Assembly (NCBI RefSeq): GCF_002343915.1
Contig: NZ_NETK01000002.1
Coordinates: 372,001 to 436,000, forward strand
Direction of reading: 5' to 3'
DNA: 64,000 nucleotides
Origin: Nannocystis exedens
Lineage (GTDB): Bacteria > Myxococcota_A > Polyangia > Nannocystales > Nannocystaceae
Below the pieces are notes generated by a model. That model worked only from the letters and a program-made list of their open reading frames with translations, was not told the origin of the DNA and did not search any database. Positions within the stretch are counted from its first letter, which is position 1. Each line of letters begins with the position of its first letter. The position numbers and the translations under genes were made by a program. Shown in pieces: positions 22,901 through 32,016 of this stretch.

Positions 22901-23353
22901 GCTGCGACCATGCGACGGGGGCCCGCAGCGCGAGCCGGCCTCGCACGTTGCGATCGCGGAGACTGCCGCTGATCGCCTGTCTGCTGGGGTTTACGGCGAG
23001 ATCGCGTGAAGCGAGTCGGCGGCTGCGCGCCTGCGCGCGTCGGCTGCGCCTGGCTCGAAGGTCAGGAGGGACGAGCGCGAGATCTCGGCGATGGAGATCT
23101 GCTTCTCGAGCCGCAAGCAGCGCGACACTCCGATCGCTTGAGTAGATCGAGCCGGCGATCGGCGGTGTGGCGGGGGCCGCGAGATCTCGCGTTTGGAAGG
23201 CGTTGCGGCGGATGAGGCTGATGCTCGCGCGACGGACTCGCGGGCGCGACAGCTGCTCGTGCGGCGCTCGAGCTGAATGCCTGGGCAGGGGGGTACTGAA
23301 CGTTCTCGCAGAATGCGAGGCGACCGAAACTTGCCGAGTTCGCGTGAAAGTGC

Positions 23354-23382
23354 TTCTAGTGATCTACTCAGTAGATTATATT
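23354..23382 (+). promoter_or_regulatory. Promoter with a palindromic operator in its spacer
   Basis: TTCTAG (23354-23359), a 17-base spacer and TATATT (23377-23382), an AT-rich patch in GC-rich DNA. The spacer holds the perfect palindrome ATCTACTCAGTAGAT (23362-23376, 7-1-7). A palindrome between -35 and -10 is the layout of MerR-family operators, and a MerR-like gene starts at 23521. Confidence 0.6.
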
Positions 23383-23520
23383 GCGGACCCACAAGCCAAC
23401 CTGATCGCGCCAAAGGAACTACACGGCTTGGATCGCACCTCCGCTACCTTGTGAAGCCTCTCCGTCCGGGCACCGCCGTCCACGCGCTCCCGGCCGCGAC
23501 TCCCTCCGCAGCACCCCGCC

Positions 23521-24066
23521 ATGCCGACCGCGCTCACCGAAGCCCAGATCCGCGACATCGAAGCGAGCAGCCCCGAGGGGCTGTCGTCGCAGCAGCTCGT
23601 CGCGGTGTTCGAGGACGCCGACGTCAAGTTCAGCGAGGCGAACCTGCGCCGCTACGTGCAGCTCGGCCTGGTGCCGCGCTCGCGGCGGGTCGGCCACAAG
23701 GGCAAGCACCTCGGCTCGCACGGCGTGTACCCGATCCGGGCGGTGCGGCGCATCAACACCATCAAGAAGTTGATGGCGGAGCGCTACACGATCGAGGAGA
23801 TCCAGGCGAAGTTCCTGACCTTCAAGGACAGCATCGAGACCCTCGACGAGGCGCTCGAGGAGCTGCTGTCCGCCTTCGCCGCGAAGATCGAGGCCGAGGA
23901 GCCGTCGCCGCGGCGCGACAGCCTGTACGGCGAGCTCCAATCGCTCCGCTCGGCCGCCGACGCGCTGCTGTCCGGCGTCTATCGCCTCGAGAAGCTGCTC
24001 ATCGCCGGCGGCGGCGCCGTCCGTCCGCGGGGCGGTGGGGCCGCGAGTCCGACTGAACTTCTGTAG
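23521..24066 (+). CDS. MerR-type transcriptional regulator
   Basis: A 181-residue protein. The N-terminal winged helix-turn-helix region (about residues 15-95) has SEANLRRYVQLGLVPRS, typical of MerR helix 2 and wing entry, then GVYPIRAVRRINTIKKLMAE and YTIEEIQAKF. The rest is a helical coiled region suited to dimerisation (ETLDEALEELLSAF). No cysteine cluster or drug-binding domain is evident, so the effector is unknown. A palindrome inside the upstream promoter spacer suggests autoregulation. Tandem CTGTCCTTTTAGAC repeats start at its stop codon. Confidence 0.75.
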   Translation: MPTALTEAQIRDIEASSPEGLSSQQLVAVFEDADVKFSEANLRRYVQLGLVPRSRRVGHKGKHLGSHGVYPIRAVRRINTIKKLMAERYTIEEIQAKFLTFKDSIETLDEALEELLSAFAAKIEAEEPSPRRDSLYGELQSLRSAADALLSGVYRLEKLLIAGGGAVRPRGGGAASPTELL

Positions 24067-24100
24067 CTGTCCTTTTAGACCTGTCCTTTTAGACCTGCTC
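24067..24100. repeat. Tandem 14-bp repeat after the merR-like gene
   Basis: CTGTCCTTTTAGAC occurs twice head to tail (24067-24080 and 24081-24094) and is followed by a partial third unit CTGCTC. It carries the CTGTCC arm of the dispersed family in direct rather than inverted order, and starts at the base after the stop codon. Confidence 0.75.
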
Positions 24101-24170
24101 GTTCGTTCCGCTCACCACCGCGCTTTTTGGGGATAACGGCGCCGCTCCGCGCGCGCCGCAGGGGATCATC

Positions 24171-24737
<567 letters not shown>

Positions 24738-24773
24738 CCCGGCCGCCGCGCGGGTGGTACCGCGGGCGCGCAT

Positions 24774-26381
24774 ATGACCGCGCCCACGCCGATCCGTCGC
24801 GCCCTCGTCAGCGTCAGCGACAAGACCCACCTCGAGGTCCTGGCGCAGATCCTCATCGACTCCCAGGTCGAGGTGCTGTCGACCGGAGGGACCTATCAGG
24901 CCCTCGAGGCGCTCGGCGTCGCGGTCGTCAAGGTGAGCGAGTACACCGGCGCGCCCGAGATCCTCGGCGGGCGCGTCAAGACGCTGCACCCGAAGATCCA
25001 CGGCGGGATCCTGGCCTTGCCGACCCCGGCGCACGAGGCCGAGCTGCGCCTCCACGGCATCGCGCCGATCGACCTCGTGGTCGTCAACCTCTATCCGTTC
25101 CGCCAGGTCGTCGCCGAGCCCGGCAGCAGCTTCGAGGACGCGGTCGAGAACATCGACATCGGCGGTCCGGCGATGGTGCGCGCGGCGGCCAAGAACTGGC
25201 AGCGCGTGGCGGTGGTCGTCGACCCGGCCGACTACACGCGGCTCGGCGAGGCGCTGCGCGAGCACGGCGGCGCGCTGCCCGAGAGCCTGCGGCGGTCGCT
25301 GATGCGCAAGGCCTACGCGCACACGGCCGCCTACGACGCGGCGATCGCCGGCTACCTGGCGCGCTTCGACGACGTCGGCCTGTCCGTCGGGACAGATGCG
25401 CTGCCCGACCGGCTGTTCGTCGCCGGCGCGGCGCAGGGCGAGCTGCGCTACGGCGAGAACCCGCACCAGCCGGCCCGCTTCTACGCGACGGAGCTGGCGG
25501 CCGGCGAGCCGGCGGGGCTGCACCGCGCGGTCCAGCACCAGGGCAAGGCGCTGTCGTACAACAACCTGCTCGACGCCGACGCCGCGCTCGGCCTGTGCCG
25601 CGACCTCAGCCGGCTGGGCCCGGCCGCCGCCGTCATCAAGCACGTGTCGCCGTGCGGCGCGGCGATCGCCCGCGGCGACGAGGCGCTCGCCGACGTGTAC
25701 GTGCGCGCCCGCGAGGCCGACGCCGAGAGCGCGTTCGGCGGGATCGTGGCGCTGTCCGGCCCGGTCGACCGCGCCGTCGCCGAGCGGCTGGCCGAGACCT
25801 TCCTCGAGGTGGTCATCGCCCCGTCGTTCACCCCGGAGGCGCTCGCGCTGCTGGCCGGCAAGAAGAACCTCCGCCTGCTCAGCCTCGAGGACATGCTCGT
25901 CGGGACAGGTCCCGAAGCCCAGCCGGCCCTGCGCCTGCGCTCGATCGCCGGCGGCCTGCTGGCCCAGCGCGAGGACGCGGTGACGGTCGCGGCCGCGCAG
26001 GGCAAGGTGGTGACCCGCCGCGCGCCCACGGCCTCGGAGCTGCGCGACCTCGAGCTGGCGCAGATCGTCGGCAAGGCGGTGCGCTCGAACGCGATCGTGC
26101 TGTGCAAGGACGGCGCGACCGTCGGCATCGGCGGCGGCCAGACCTCGCGCGTCGAGGCGGCCCGCCAGGCGACGGCCCGCGCGGGGGCGCGCGCGCAGGG
26201 GGCGGTGCTCGCCTCCGACGCGTTCTTCCCGTTCCGCGACGGGGTCGACGCCGCGGCCGCGGCCGGGGTCACGGCGATCGTCCAGCCCGGCGGCTCGGTC
26301 CGCGACGAGGAGGTCGTGACCGCCGCCGACGAGCACGGCCTGGCGATGGTGTTCACCGGTCAGCGGCACTTCCGCCACTGA
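24774..26381 (+). CDS. purH: AICAR transformylase / IMP cyclohydrolase
   Basis: A 535-residue bifunctional enzyme for the last two steps to IMP, using 10-formyl-THF. The N-terminal MGS-like cyclohydrolase domain starts with ALVSVSDKTHLEVLA and has GGRVKTLHPKIHGG. The transformylase domain includes GENPHQPARFY, the active-site KHVSPCG and QTSRVEA. It ends ...TGQRHFRH, typical of the family. Two dispersed-repeat hairpins lie in its coding sequence (25380-25395 and 25901-25914), in variable segments. purD follows within about 35 bases, so the two are probably co-transcribed. Confidence 0.97.
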   Translation: MTAPTPIRRALVSVSDKTHLEVLAQILIDSQVEVLSTGGTYQALEALGVAVVKVSEYTGAPEILGGRVKTLHPKIHGGILALPTPAHEAELRLHGIAPIDLVVVNLYPFRQVVAEPGSSFEDAVENIDIGGPAMVRAAAKNWQRVAVVVDPADYTRLGEALREHGGALPESLRRSLMRKAYAHTAAYDAAIAGYLARFDDVGLSVGTDALPDRLFVAGAAQGELRYGENPHQPARFYATELAAGEPAGLHRAVQHQGKALSYNNLLDADAALGLCRDLSRLGPAAAVIKHVSPCGAAIARGDEALADVYVRAREADAESAFGGIVALSGPVDRAVAERLAETFLEVVIAPSFTPEALALLAGKKNLRLLSLEDMLVGTGPEAQPALRLRSIAGGLLAQREDAVTVAAAQGKVVTRRAPTASELRDLELAQIVGKAVRSNAIVLCKDGATVGIGGGQTSRVEAARQATARAGARAQGAVLASDAFFPFRDGVDAAAAAGVTAIVQPGGSVRDEEVVTAADEHGLAMVFTGQRHFRH

Positions 26382-26390
26382 CCTTTTGCG

Positions 26391-26435
26391 CAGGTCTGAA
26401 AGGCCAGGTACGATCGTGCATGTCCCGAAGAGCAG
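26391..26435. repeat. Dispersed repeat arms between purH and purD
   Basis: CAGGTCTGAAAGGCCAGGT followed by GCATGTCCCGAAG matches the AGGT and ATGTCC arms of the dispersed family. It overlaps the likely purD start region, which makes the purD start uncertain. Confidence 0.45.
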
Positions 26436-27708
26436 CTTGAAGGTCCTGATCGTCGGCGGCGGCGGCCGCGAGCACGCGCTGGCGTGGCGCTGCCGGGTCG
26501 AGGGCCACGAGGTCCACGCGGCGCCGGGCAGCGACGGCATCGCCGAGGACGCGACCTGCCACGCCGTCGGCGTCGGCGACCTCGCCGGCCTGGTCGCGCT
26601 GGCCGACGCGCTGCGCCCGGACCTGGTGATCGTCGGCCCCGAGCAGCCGCTGGTCGACGGGCTGGCCGACCGCCTGCGCGCCGCCGGTCACGCGGTGTTC
26701 GGGCCGTCGGCGGCGGCCGCGGAGCTCGAGGGCAGCAAGGCGGTGGCGAAGGCGTTCATGGCCCGCCACGCGATCCCGACGGCGGGGCACGTGACCGTCA
26801 CGGGGCTGGGCGAGGCGCTGGCGGCCGTGCGCTCGTTCGCCAGCCCGCCGGTGATCAAGGCCAGCGGCCTGGCGGCCGGCAAGGGCGTGGTCGTGCCCGA
26901 GACCTTCGCCGAGGCGGAGCTGGCCGTTCGGTCCTGTCTTGAAGGACATGTCTTCGGCGACGCCGGCGCGACGGTGGTGCTCGAGGAGCGGCTGCACGGC
27001 GAGGAGGCGTCGCTGTTCGTGCTGACCGACGGCGAGCGCTGGAGCCTCCTGCCGCCGGCGCAGGACCACAAGCGCCTGCGCGACGGCGATCAGGGGCCGA
27101 ACACCGGCGGGATGGGCGCTTACTGCCCGGCGCCGGTGTGCGACGCCGCGGTGCTGCGGCGGGCCGAGCAGGAGATCGTCGGACCGACGCTGGCCGGGCT
27201 GCGCGCCGAGGGGCGCCCGTTCGTCGGCGTGCTGTTCGTCGGCCTGATGATCGCGCCGGACGGCGCGCCGAAGGTGATCGAGTACAACTGCCGCTTCGGC
27301 GACCCGGAGGCGCAGCCGGTGCTGTTCGGGCTGCAGACGCCGATCGTCGCCGACCTCCTGGCGGCCGCTCGCGGCGAGCTGACGCCGCGGAGGTACGCGG
27401 CCGCGCCGGCCGCCAGCGTGGTGGTCGCCGCGGGCGGCTATCCCGGCGAGACCCGGCCGGGCGCGGCGGTCCGCGGGCTCGAGGCGGCCGGTGGCCTCGC
27501 CGACGTCAAAGTGTTCCACGCCGGCACGCGTCGCGGCGCGCACGGCTGGGAGACCCGCGGCGGCCGGGTGCTCGGGGTCTGCGCTCGCGGCGTCGACTTG
27601 CGGGCGGCCATCGAGCGCGCCTACGCGGCGCTCGCCGGCATCGAGGTCGAGGGCGGCCAGTACCGTCGCGACATCGGCGTGCGAGCGCTCACCCGTCGAG
27701 CGGAATGA
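26416..27708 (+). CDS. purD: Phosphoribosylamine-glycine ligase (GAR synthetase)
   Basis: About 430 residues, the usual length. It joins glycine to phosphoribosylamine with ATP, step 2 of purine synthesis. The ATP-grasp signatures are clear: KVLIVGGGGREHALAW at the start, VGPEQPLVDG, LEGSKAVAKAFMARH, KASGLAAGKGVVV, GPNTGGMGAY and VIEYNCRFGDPE. The start is unsure. GTG 26416 has AGG at a good distance, while TTG 26437 would place the conserved KVLIVG at the extreme N-terminus. A dispersed repeat (CCTGTCTTGAAGGACATG) encodes residues in the variable loop before FGDAG. Confidence 0.95.
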   Translation: MHVPKSSLKVLIVGGGGREHALAWRCRVEGHEVHAAPGSDGIAEDATCHAVGVGDLAGLVALADALRPDLVIVGPEQPLVDGLADRLRAAGHAVFGPSAAAAELEGSKAVAKAFMARHAIPTAGHVTVTGLGEALAAVRSFASPPVIKASGLAAGKGVVVPETFAEAELAVRSCLEGHVFGDAGATVVLEERLHGEEASLFVLTDGERWSLLPPAQDHKRLRDGDQGPNTGGMGAYCPAPVCDAAVLRRAEQEIVGPTLAGLRAEGRPFVGVLFVGLMIAPDGAPKVIEYNCRFGDPEAQPVLFGLQTPIVADLLAAARGELTPRRYAAAPAASVVVAAGGYPGETRPGAAVRGLEAAGGLADVKVFHAGTRRGAHGWETRGGRVLGVCARGVDLRAAIERAYAALAGIEVEGGQYRRDIGVRALTRRAE

Positions 27709-27771
27709 GGCAACCTGCTGCGGTCCGCCGCGGCGAGCAGGGGACGCCCGCGCCGCGCGCGAGAAGCGTGG

Positions 27772-27777
27772 TATACG
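27772..27777 (+). promoter_or_regulatory. Candidate extended -10 element for a leaderless transcript
   Basis: TATACG preceded by TGG ends seven bases before the ATG at 27785, which has no Shine-Dalgarno. Confidence 0.4.
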
Positions 27778-27784
27778 GCGGGCG

Positions 27785-29080
27785 ATGGCACACGTCCGCC
27801 CGCTCCGCGGCTTCCGCTACGACCTCCCCCGCCTCGGCGACGCCGGTCTGCTGCTCGCGCCTCCGTACGACGTCGTCGACGGGGCCGGCCGCGAACGCAT
27901 CGGCGCTCGCTCCCCGCACAACTGCATCCACGTGATCCTGCCCGAAGGGGAAGGTGACGCGAAGTACGAGGAGGGCGCGCGGCGCTTCGCCGCGCTCGAG
28001 CGCGAGGCGCTGGTGCGCGACGCCAGCCCGAGCTTCTACGTCTACCACCAGACGTTCACCTCCGAGGGCCAGCAGTACACCCGCAAGGGCTTCATCGGCC
28101 TGATCGAGCTGACCCGCTTCGGCGCCGGTCCGGTGCTCGCGCACGAGCGCACGCTCTCGGGCCCGAAGGCCGACCGCCTCAAGTTGATGCGCGCGTGCGA
28201 GGCTCACCTCGAGCTGGTGTTCGGCATGTTCTCCGACCCCGGCCGCGCGTGGGAGGCGGCGACCACGAGGGCGCTCGGGTCGCCGGTGCTCGAGGGCGAC
28301 TTCGACGGCACGCACCACGTGCTCTACCGCGTCGACGATCCGGCGGCCACCGCCGCGCTCAGCTCCGTCCTCGAGGACAAGAAGATCTACATCGCCGACG
28401 GCCACCACCGTTACGAGACGATGTGCACGTTCCGCGACGAGCTCGCGGCCGCCGGCAAGGGCGAGGTGGCGCGCTGGGGCCTCATCTTCCTGTCGAACCT
28501 CGACGACCCCGGCCTCGTGGTGCTGCCGACGCACCGCCTGATCCACAGCGTGCCCGGCCTCGACCTCGCGGCCGCGCTGGCGCAGGTCGAGCCGTTCTTC
28601 ACCATCTCCCGCGAGCCGCTCCCCGCGAGCGGGGCCGCCGTGCGCGCGCGGCTGGCCGAGGCGGGGGCCCGCGGCGCGGCGTTCGGCCTGGCGGCGCCGG
28701 CCAGCGGCGAGCTGGTCGTGCTGGCGCTGCGGCCCGACTTCGACCCCGCGGTCGCCGGGCTGCAGCACCTGGCGCCGGCGCTGCAGCGCCTCGACGTCGC
28801 GCTGCTGCACGAGCTCATCCTCGACCGCGGCTTCGGCGTGACGCGCGAGGCGCAGGCGCTGAACACCAACATCCGCTACTACAAGTCGACCGACGAGGCG
28901 CTGGCCGTGGCCCGCGCCGGCGGTAGCGACGTGCAGCTGGTATGCTTCATGAACCCCACGCCGGTCAGCGACGTGCGGGCGGTGTGCGACAGCGGCGAGG
29001 TGATGCCGCAGAAGAGCACCTTCTTCTACCCGAAGATCCCGACCGGCCTGGTGTTCCACGACCTCAAGGCAGGCCTTTGA
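27785..29080 (+). CDS. DUF1015 family protein
   Basis: A 431-residue cytoplasmic protein of the DUF1015 family. It opens with the family pattern VRPLRGFRYD, LLAPPYDVVD and the later conserved IADGHHRYETM, which resembles a nucleotide or sugar-phosphate site. SGPKADRL and the C-terminal ending MPQKSTFFYPKIPTGLVFH are also conserved. The biochemical activity is unproven; relatives are often next to serine or NAD metabolism genes. Its stop overlaps the TTG start of hisZ, so the two are coupled. Confidence 0.9.
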   Translation: MAHVRPLRGFRYDLPRLGDAGLLLAPPYDVVDGAGRERIGARSPHNCIHVILPEGEGDAKYEEGARRFAALEREALVRDASPSFYVYHQTFTSEGQQYTRKGFIGLIELTRFGAGPVLAHERTLSGPKADRLKLMRACEAHLELVFGMFSDPGRAWEAATTRALGSPVLEGDFDGTHHVLYRVDDPAATAALSSVLEDKKIYIADGHHRYETMCTFRDELAAAGKGEVARWGLIFLSNLDDPGLVVLPTHRLIHSVPGLDLAAALAQVEPFFTISREPLPASGAAVRARLAEAGARGAAFGLAAPASGELVVLALRPDFDPAVAGLQHLAPALQRLDVALLHELILDRGFGVTREAQALNTNIRYYKSTDEALAVARAGGSDVQLVCFMNPTPVSDVRAVCDSGEVMPQKSTFFYPKIPTGLVFHDLKAGL

Positions 29081-30327
29081 GCGCGCGCTTCCCCGAGGGC
29101 GTCGACGCGGTGCTCCCGCGCGGCGCCCGTGATCTGCTGCCCGCCGCGGCGCGCCGCCGCCGCGCCGTGACCGAGGCGCTGCTGGCCGTGTTCGACCGCT
29201 GGGGCTACGACCCGGTGGTGACGCCGGCGATCGAGTACTTCGCGGTGTTCGGCCGCTGGCTGGCCGAGCGCGAGCGCCAGCGCTGCGTCCGCTTCATCGA
29301 GGCGGGCTCGGGCGAGCTGGTGACGCTGCGCTCCGACATCACGCCGCAGATCGCCCGCCTCGCCGGGCAGCAGCTGCGCGAGCGGCTGGCGGCGGGGGAG
29401 GCGGTGCGCCTGTGCTACGCGGCCGACGTCGTGCGCCTGTCCGAAGGGACACGTGAGCAGAGCGAGCGCCACCAGGTCGGGGTCGAGCTGCTCGGCGACG
29501 ACGCGCCCGAGGCCGACGCCGAGCTGATCCTGCTGGCCGCCGCGGCGCTGCGGGCCGCGGGGGTGCGGGGCGCGACGATCGAGGTCGCCGACGTCGGCAT
29601 CGCCCGCGGTTTGTTCGAGCGCCTGCCGAGCTGCGACGTCGAGGCGCTGCACGGGCTGCTCGCCCGCAAGGACGCCGGCGGGGTGGCGCGCTTCGCCGCC
29701 GGCCTCGCGCTCGGCGAGGAGCCGCGGCGCTGGCTCGGGCTGCTGTGCGAGCTGTTCGGAACGCCAGGTATTTTGGAACATGTCCCGGCAGACATCCGCG
29801 CGCGCTGGCCGTGGCTGGCCGAGCGGCTCGGCCGCCTCGAGGCGGCGCTCGCGGTGGTCGAGGCGCGGGCCCCGGAGCTGCACGCGCGCCTGGCCGTCGA
29901 CCTCGGCGAGGTGCGCGGGTTCGACTACTACACCGGGCTGCGCCTGCGCGCGTGGGCGCCGGGCTCGGCCAGGCCGCTGGTGGTCGGCGGGCGCTACGCG
30001 GGCGGGGCCGGCTTCGCGGTCGAGCTCGACGCGCTCGAGGCCTCGCTCGACGCCGACGCGGCGGCCCCGGCGGCGCGGGCGGGCGGCGTGATGGTGGCGA
30101 TCCACAGTCGTGAGCCGCAGGCGCGCGCCGTCGCGGCCGCGCGCGCCGAGGCCGAGCGGGCCGCCGGTCGGCGCGCGTGGGTCCAGGCCGGGCTGTCCCT
30201 CGAGGCAGCTCAGGCCGCGGCCGCCGAGGCCGACGAGCTGGTGTACTTCGGCGCCGACGAGCGGGCCGAGATCTGGTCGCAAGGACAGCCGGGCGCGTGG
30301 CGCCGGGCGGAGGAGAGCGGAGCATGA
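29077..30327 (+). CDS. hisZ: ATP phosphoribosyltransferase regulatory subunit
   Basis: A 416-residue histidyl-tRNA-synthetase-like protein without synthetase activity. HisZ pairs with a short HisG to start histidine biosynthesis. The class II fold is evident in LPRGARDLLP, TLRSDITPQIARL, RHQVGVELLG and GFDYYTGLRLRAW. The TTG at 29077 overlaps the previous TGA (TTGA) and places the conserved start region correctly. Its own stop overlaps purA (ATGA). hisZ next to purA is a common arrangement. TGTCC-GAAG-GGACA (29438-29451) sits in the variable loop before the conserved RHQVG. Confidence 0.88.
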   Translation: MSARFPEGVDAVLPRGARDLLPAAARRRRAVTEALLAVFDRWGYDPVVTPAIEYFAVFGRWLAERERQRCVRFIEAGSGELVTLRSDITPQIARLAGQQLRERLAAGEAVRLCYAADVVRLSEGTREQSERHQVGVELLGDDAPEADAELILLAAAALRAAGVRGATIEVADVGIARGLFERLPSCDVEALHGLLARKDAGGVARFAAGLALGEEPRRWLGLLCELFGTPGILEHVPADIRARWPWLAERLGRLEAALAVVEARAPELHARLAVDLGEVRGFDYYTGLRLRAWAPGSARPLVVGGRYAGGAGFAVELDALEASLDADAAAPAARAGGVMVAIHSREPQARAVAAARAEAERAAGRRAWVQAGLSLEAAQAAAAEADELVYFGADERAEIWSQGQPGAWRRAEESGA

Positions 30328-31607
30328 CGACGCTGATCGTGGTCGGCGCACAGTGGGGCGACGAGGGCAAGGGCAAGGTGGTGGACTACCTCGCCAGCCA
30401 GGCGCAACTGGTGGCGCGCTACGCCGGAGGCAACAATGCCGGGCACACGCTGGTGATCGGCGGGCGCAAGCTCGTGACGCACCTGGTGCCGTCGGGCTGC
30501 GCGTACCCGGGGACGCCGTGCGTGCTCGGGGCGGGGATGGTGATCGACGTCGACGTGTTCCGCGCCGAGGTCGAGGAGCTGCAATCGGCCGGCATGCTGC
30601 AAGGCGGCGAGCTCCGGGTCTCGCGCGACGCCCACGTGATCTTCCCGCATCACCGGCTGCTCGACGGCCTGCGCGAGGACCGGGCCCAGGCGGCGAAGAT
30701 CGGGACCACGCGCCGCGGGATCGGCCCGGCTTACGAGGCCAAGGCCGGTCGCCGCGGCGTTCGCGTGCGCGACCTGTTCCGTCCCGAGCGACTGCGGGCG
30801 CGCCTCGAGCTGGCGAAGGAGGTCGTCGACGCCGAGATCGCGCGCCTCGGATCCAGCGAACGGGTCGACGTCGCGGCCGAGCTGGCCCGCGCGGAGGCGT
30901 GGGCGGCTTGGCTCGGCGACAAGGTGTGCGACGCCGGCGAGCTGGTCGACGCGGCCATCCGCGCCGGCAAGCGCGTGCTCTTCGAGGGCGCGCAGGGGGC
31001 CCTCCTCGACCTCGACCACGGCACGTACCCGTTCGTGACGTCGTCGACGACGCTGGCCGGCGGCGTGTGCTCGGGCATCGGCGTCGGCCCGACCGCGATC
31101 GACGGGGCCTGGGGCATCAGCAAGGCCTACGCCACGCGCGTCGGCGCCGGCCCGTTCCCGACCAAGCTCGAGGGCCCGCTCGGCGACGAGCTCCGCCGCG
31201 CCGGCGACGAGTTCGGCGCGACCACCGGTCGCCCGCGCGACTGCGGCTGGCTCGATCTGCCGGCGCTGCGCTACGCGGCCCGCCTCAACGGCCTCACCGG
31301 CCTGTGTATCACCAAGGTCGACGTGCTGGCGGCGATGCCCGAGGTCCAGGTCTGCCGCGCCTACGCCGACGGAGCTTCGCCCGGCGACGTCGAGCTCGAC
31401 GAGGTCGTGCCCGTGCTCAGCCCGGTGGCGGGCTGGGGCGATCCCTCGCTGCGCGGACGAATCTCCGCCGCCAGGCGCCTCGAAGATCTCCCCGCCGCCG
31501 TGCGCGCCTACCTCGACCTGATCGCAGACGAGGTCGGCGTCCCCATCACTCTGGTGTCGCTCGGGCCCGATCGAGAGCAGACCATCCTGCTGCGGGACCC
31601 GTTTTGA
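30324..31607 (+). CDS. purA: Adenylosuccinate synthetase
   Basis: A 427-residue enzyme that condenses IMP with aspartate using GTP, the first committed step to AMP. The GTP-binding loop GAQWGDEGKGK is at residues 8-18. Also seen are NNAGHT, the switch region GTTRRGIGPAYEAK, FEGAQGALLDLDHGTYPFVTSS and the KVDVL guanine-binding motif. Start and stop of neighbours overlap by ATGA with hisZ, so hisZ-purA are translationally coupled. Confidence 0.98.
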   Translation: MTTLIVVGAQWGDEGKGKVVDYLASQAQLVARYAGGNNAGHTLVIGGRKLVTHLVPSGCAYPGTPCVLGAGMVIDVDVFRAEVEELQSAGMLQGGELRVSRDAHVIFPHHRLLDGLREDRAQAAKIGTTRRGIGPAYEAKAGRRGVRVRDLFRPERLRARLELAKEVVDAEIARLGSSERVDVAAELARAEAWAAWLGDKVCDAGELVDAAIRAGKRVLFEGAQGALLDLDHGTYPFVTSSTTLAGGVCSGIGVGPTAIDGAWGISKAYATRVGAGPFPTKLEGPLGDELRRAGDEFGATTGRPRDCGWLDLPALRYAARLNGLTGLCITKVDVLAAMPEVQVCRAYADGASPGDVELDEVVPVLSPVAGWGDPSLRGRISAARRLEDLPAAVRAYLDLIADEVGVPITLVSLGPDREQTILLRDPF

Positions 31608-31913
31608 GCCGATCGCCCGTGAGCCCCCGTCACGACCCTGCAGCGCTCTGGCCCGTCGTCGGGCCGAAGGCACCGCCTCGTGACGGCTCGATGGTCGCGC
31701 CGGCACCGCAGCAGCCCCGAACTCGCTCCATGAGCCGTCTGGTGCGGCGCTGCGCATTTTTCGCGCTCCGAGGTCAAACCCGCGCTGCGTGGCTTCCCCA
31801 GGCCGCTGGGCAGATGTCCGGTGGGGTGAGCCCGAACTCGCGTGGGGCAGGGGTCGGCGAAGGGCGGCGCCAGGCGACGAAGGCTGCGGCCGTCGGCTGT
31901 TTTCTCCGTCTGG
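31608..31913. other. Intergenic region after purA
   Basis: About 300 bases with no gene I can support. GGCCCG-TCGT-CGGGCC forms a small hairpin near 31650-31666 and could end the purA transcript. The phrase GCCCCGAACTCGC recurs with one change about 120 bases later. The promoter of the next gene begins at 31914. Confidence 0.4.
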
Positions 31914-31942
31914 TTGTACCTACCAGCCGCATTTCCTATACT
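31914..31942 (+). promoter_or_regulatory. Promoter of the AgmX/GltJ-like gene
   Basis: TTGTAC (31914-31919), a 17-base spacer and TATACT (31937-31942), the closest match to a classic sigma-70 promoter in the window. The start point would be near 31949, giving a leader of about 68 bases to the ATG at 32017. Confidence 0.7.
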
Positions 31943-32016
31943 GGCGGCCCCGCGGACGTAGTCAGTTCTGCAGGACGCCGTCGCGCTCTGGCGAGCGAAT
32001 CCCAGGAATCACGCTC

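Larger units (their letters stand above)
21912..23350. other. Gene-poor island rich in palindromes
   Basis: About 1.4 kb with no gene I can support on either strand. The open frames are low-complexity Arg/Ala/Ser products of palindromic DNA. It contains a CTGTCC-TTCA-GGACAG hairpin (21985-22000), the CTCGCAAGTTGCGAG array (22193-22764), two long inverted repeats (22834-22900) and a 14-bp palindrome CGCGAGATCTCGCG at 23178-23191. Confidence 0.7.

Noticed and set aside
26386..26415. TTG at 26386 as purD start
   Set aside because: It adds residues absent from PurD and lies in repeat DNA; GTG 26416 or TTG 26437 fit the family better.
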